Shown here: positions 63,708-64,000 of the stretch, in pieces
Position numbering within the stretch: position 1 is the first letter of the stretch
Layout of the letters: each line of letters starts with the position of its first letter
Source of the DNA: Taishania sp964580465
Lineage (GTDB): Bacteria > Bacteroidota > Bacteroidia > Flavobacteriales_D > Crocinitomicaceae
DNA length: 64,000 nucleotides
NCBI GenBank assembly: GCA_964580465.1
Contig: CAZOKJ010000002.1
Location: forward strand, 92,411-156,410
Direction: 5' to 3'
Made by a program: the position numbers and the translations under genes
Notes under the pieces: generated by a model
Told to the model about the DNA's origin: nothing
The model's database searches: none
Seen by the model: only the letters and a program-made list of their open reading frames with translations

Positions 63708-64000
63708 ATTCAATTTTCAAGTTGTATTACTATATATATACGTATAAATTATACCACACTATTGCGCTTTATAGTTGAAGAAAACACTCATAAGTAAAGG
63801 AATTTAAGGTTTTCAACAATTATTTTCAAAAAATATTTATGGCTAACACCCTAATTATGAGATGTTAATTGATTTAATCAAAAAATAAATGAAAAAAAAG
63901 TGTTAATAACGCTTGCAGATAAGAAAAAAGTACCTATCTTTGCACCCGCTTTCAAACCAAACGAGGTTAGAAAAACAGAAGCTTGACAGGATTTGATTTT
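63708..64000. other. Right-edge intergenic region
   Basis: 293 bases without a recognisable gene. 63730-63760 holds a TATATATATACGTATA-like AT run; no terminator hairpin is clear. The right half carries the promoter at 63935 and the first ~50 nt of an unknown transcript. Confidence 0.6.
63935..63942 (+). promoter_or_regulatory. -7 promoter box of a transcript beyond the window
   Basis: TATCTTTG with TTG at 63913-63915 as the -33 element. The following CACCCGCTTTC and the later CTTGACAGGATTTGA remind me of leaders before Bacteroidota rRNA operons, but the gene itself is out of view. Confidence 0.6.

Overview
The window looks like a chromosome segment of a free-living Flavobacteriales member, and the Crocinitomicaceae/Fluviicola group would fit. 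I infer this from gene content, AT-rich composition and promoter style, not from a marker-gene search. The indicators are type IX secretion (T9SS) C-terminal sorting domains of types A and B, giant repeat-rich surface proteins, split transketolase subunits, a likely glycine-lipid acyltransferase pair, and the Bacteroidota -7 promoter box TAnnTTTG in front of many genes. I saw no tRNA, rRNA, CRISPR array, phage or transposon. Housekeeping genes dominate, with two accessory surface-protein regions.

Layout. 1-1827 (-): 3'-truncated secreted PKD/Ig-repeat protein. 2061-4798 (+): APC permease, MeaB-type GTPase, S4 RNA-binding protein. 4938-11068 (-): DUF6794-like secreted protein, NAD-dependent epimerase, TlpA-like thioredoxin protein, small secreted protein, reprolysin-type T9SS metalloprotease. 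11242-14090 (+): ECF sigma factor, a membrane partner ending in a T9SS type B-like domain, RadA. 14329-19428 (-): gltX, folB, then transketolase N half, a VWA protein and transketolase C half. 19614-20737 (+): Fic protein interrupted by an assembly gap that is almost certainly artificial. 20786-25360 (-): MazG-like protein, M16-like subunit without its zinc motif, cyclophilin-FKBP fusion, NAD kinase, CBS protein. 25574-34732 (+): long-chain prenyl synthase, MORN-repeat lipoprotein, rimO, rpsA, RprXY-like two-component pair, aspS. 34875-35369 (+): lipoprotein. 35424-40885 (-): HlyD/TolC/ABC-2 efflux operon without an ATPase, plus a Crp-family regulator. 40986-42814 (+): rfbA and a short-chain prenyl synthase. 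42971-53557 (+): 2578-residue type B adhesin-like protein, an outer-membrane barrel candidate and a T9SS type A protein. 53566-59365 (-): GT39-like membrane protein, FtsX, S41 protease, membrane-YceI fusion. 59631-63707 (+): GlsA/GlsB-like acyltransferases, CPBP protease, dicarboxylate/amino-acid symporter. A strong promoter at 63935 drives something beyond the window.

How the genes work together. The T9SS cargo genes (1, 8906, 42971, 52097) and the sigma/membrane-partner pair (11242/11779) suggest a cell envelope devoted to surface display. GlsA/B-like enzymes, FtsX, the YceI fusion, the prenyl synthases and rfbA add envelope lipid and glycan functions. gltX-folB, rpsA, aspS, rimO and radA are core information-processing genes.

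Best candidates for something undescribed: (1) the rpsA leader, which can fold into two hairpins whose loops are complementary (CCCTC/GAGGG), a possible kissing-loop autoregulator of ribosomal protein S1; (2) the ECF sigma factor paired with a single-pass membrane protein carrying a type B sorting-like domain; (3) the giant protein with 18 repeats of about 95 residues in an alternating A/B pattern, followed by an unfamiliar barrel candidate; (4) several genes whose -7 box lies only 4-7 nt before the start codon, predicting leaderless transcripts.
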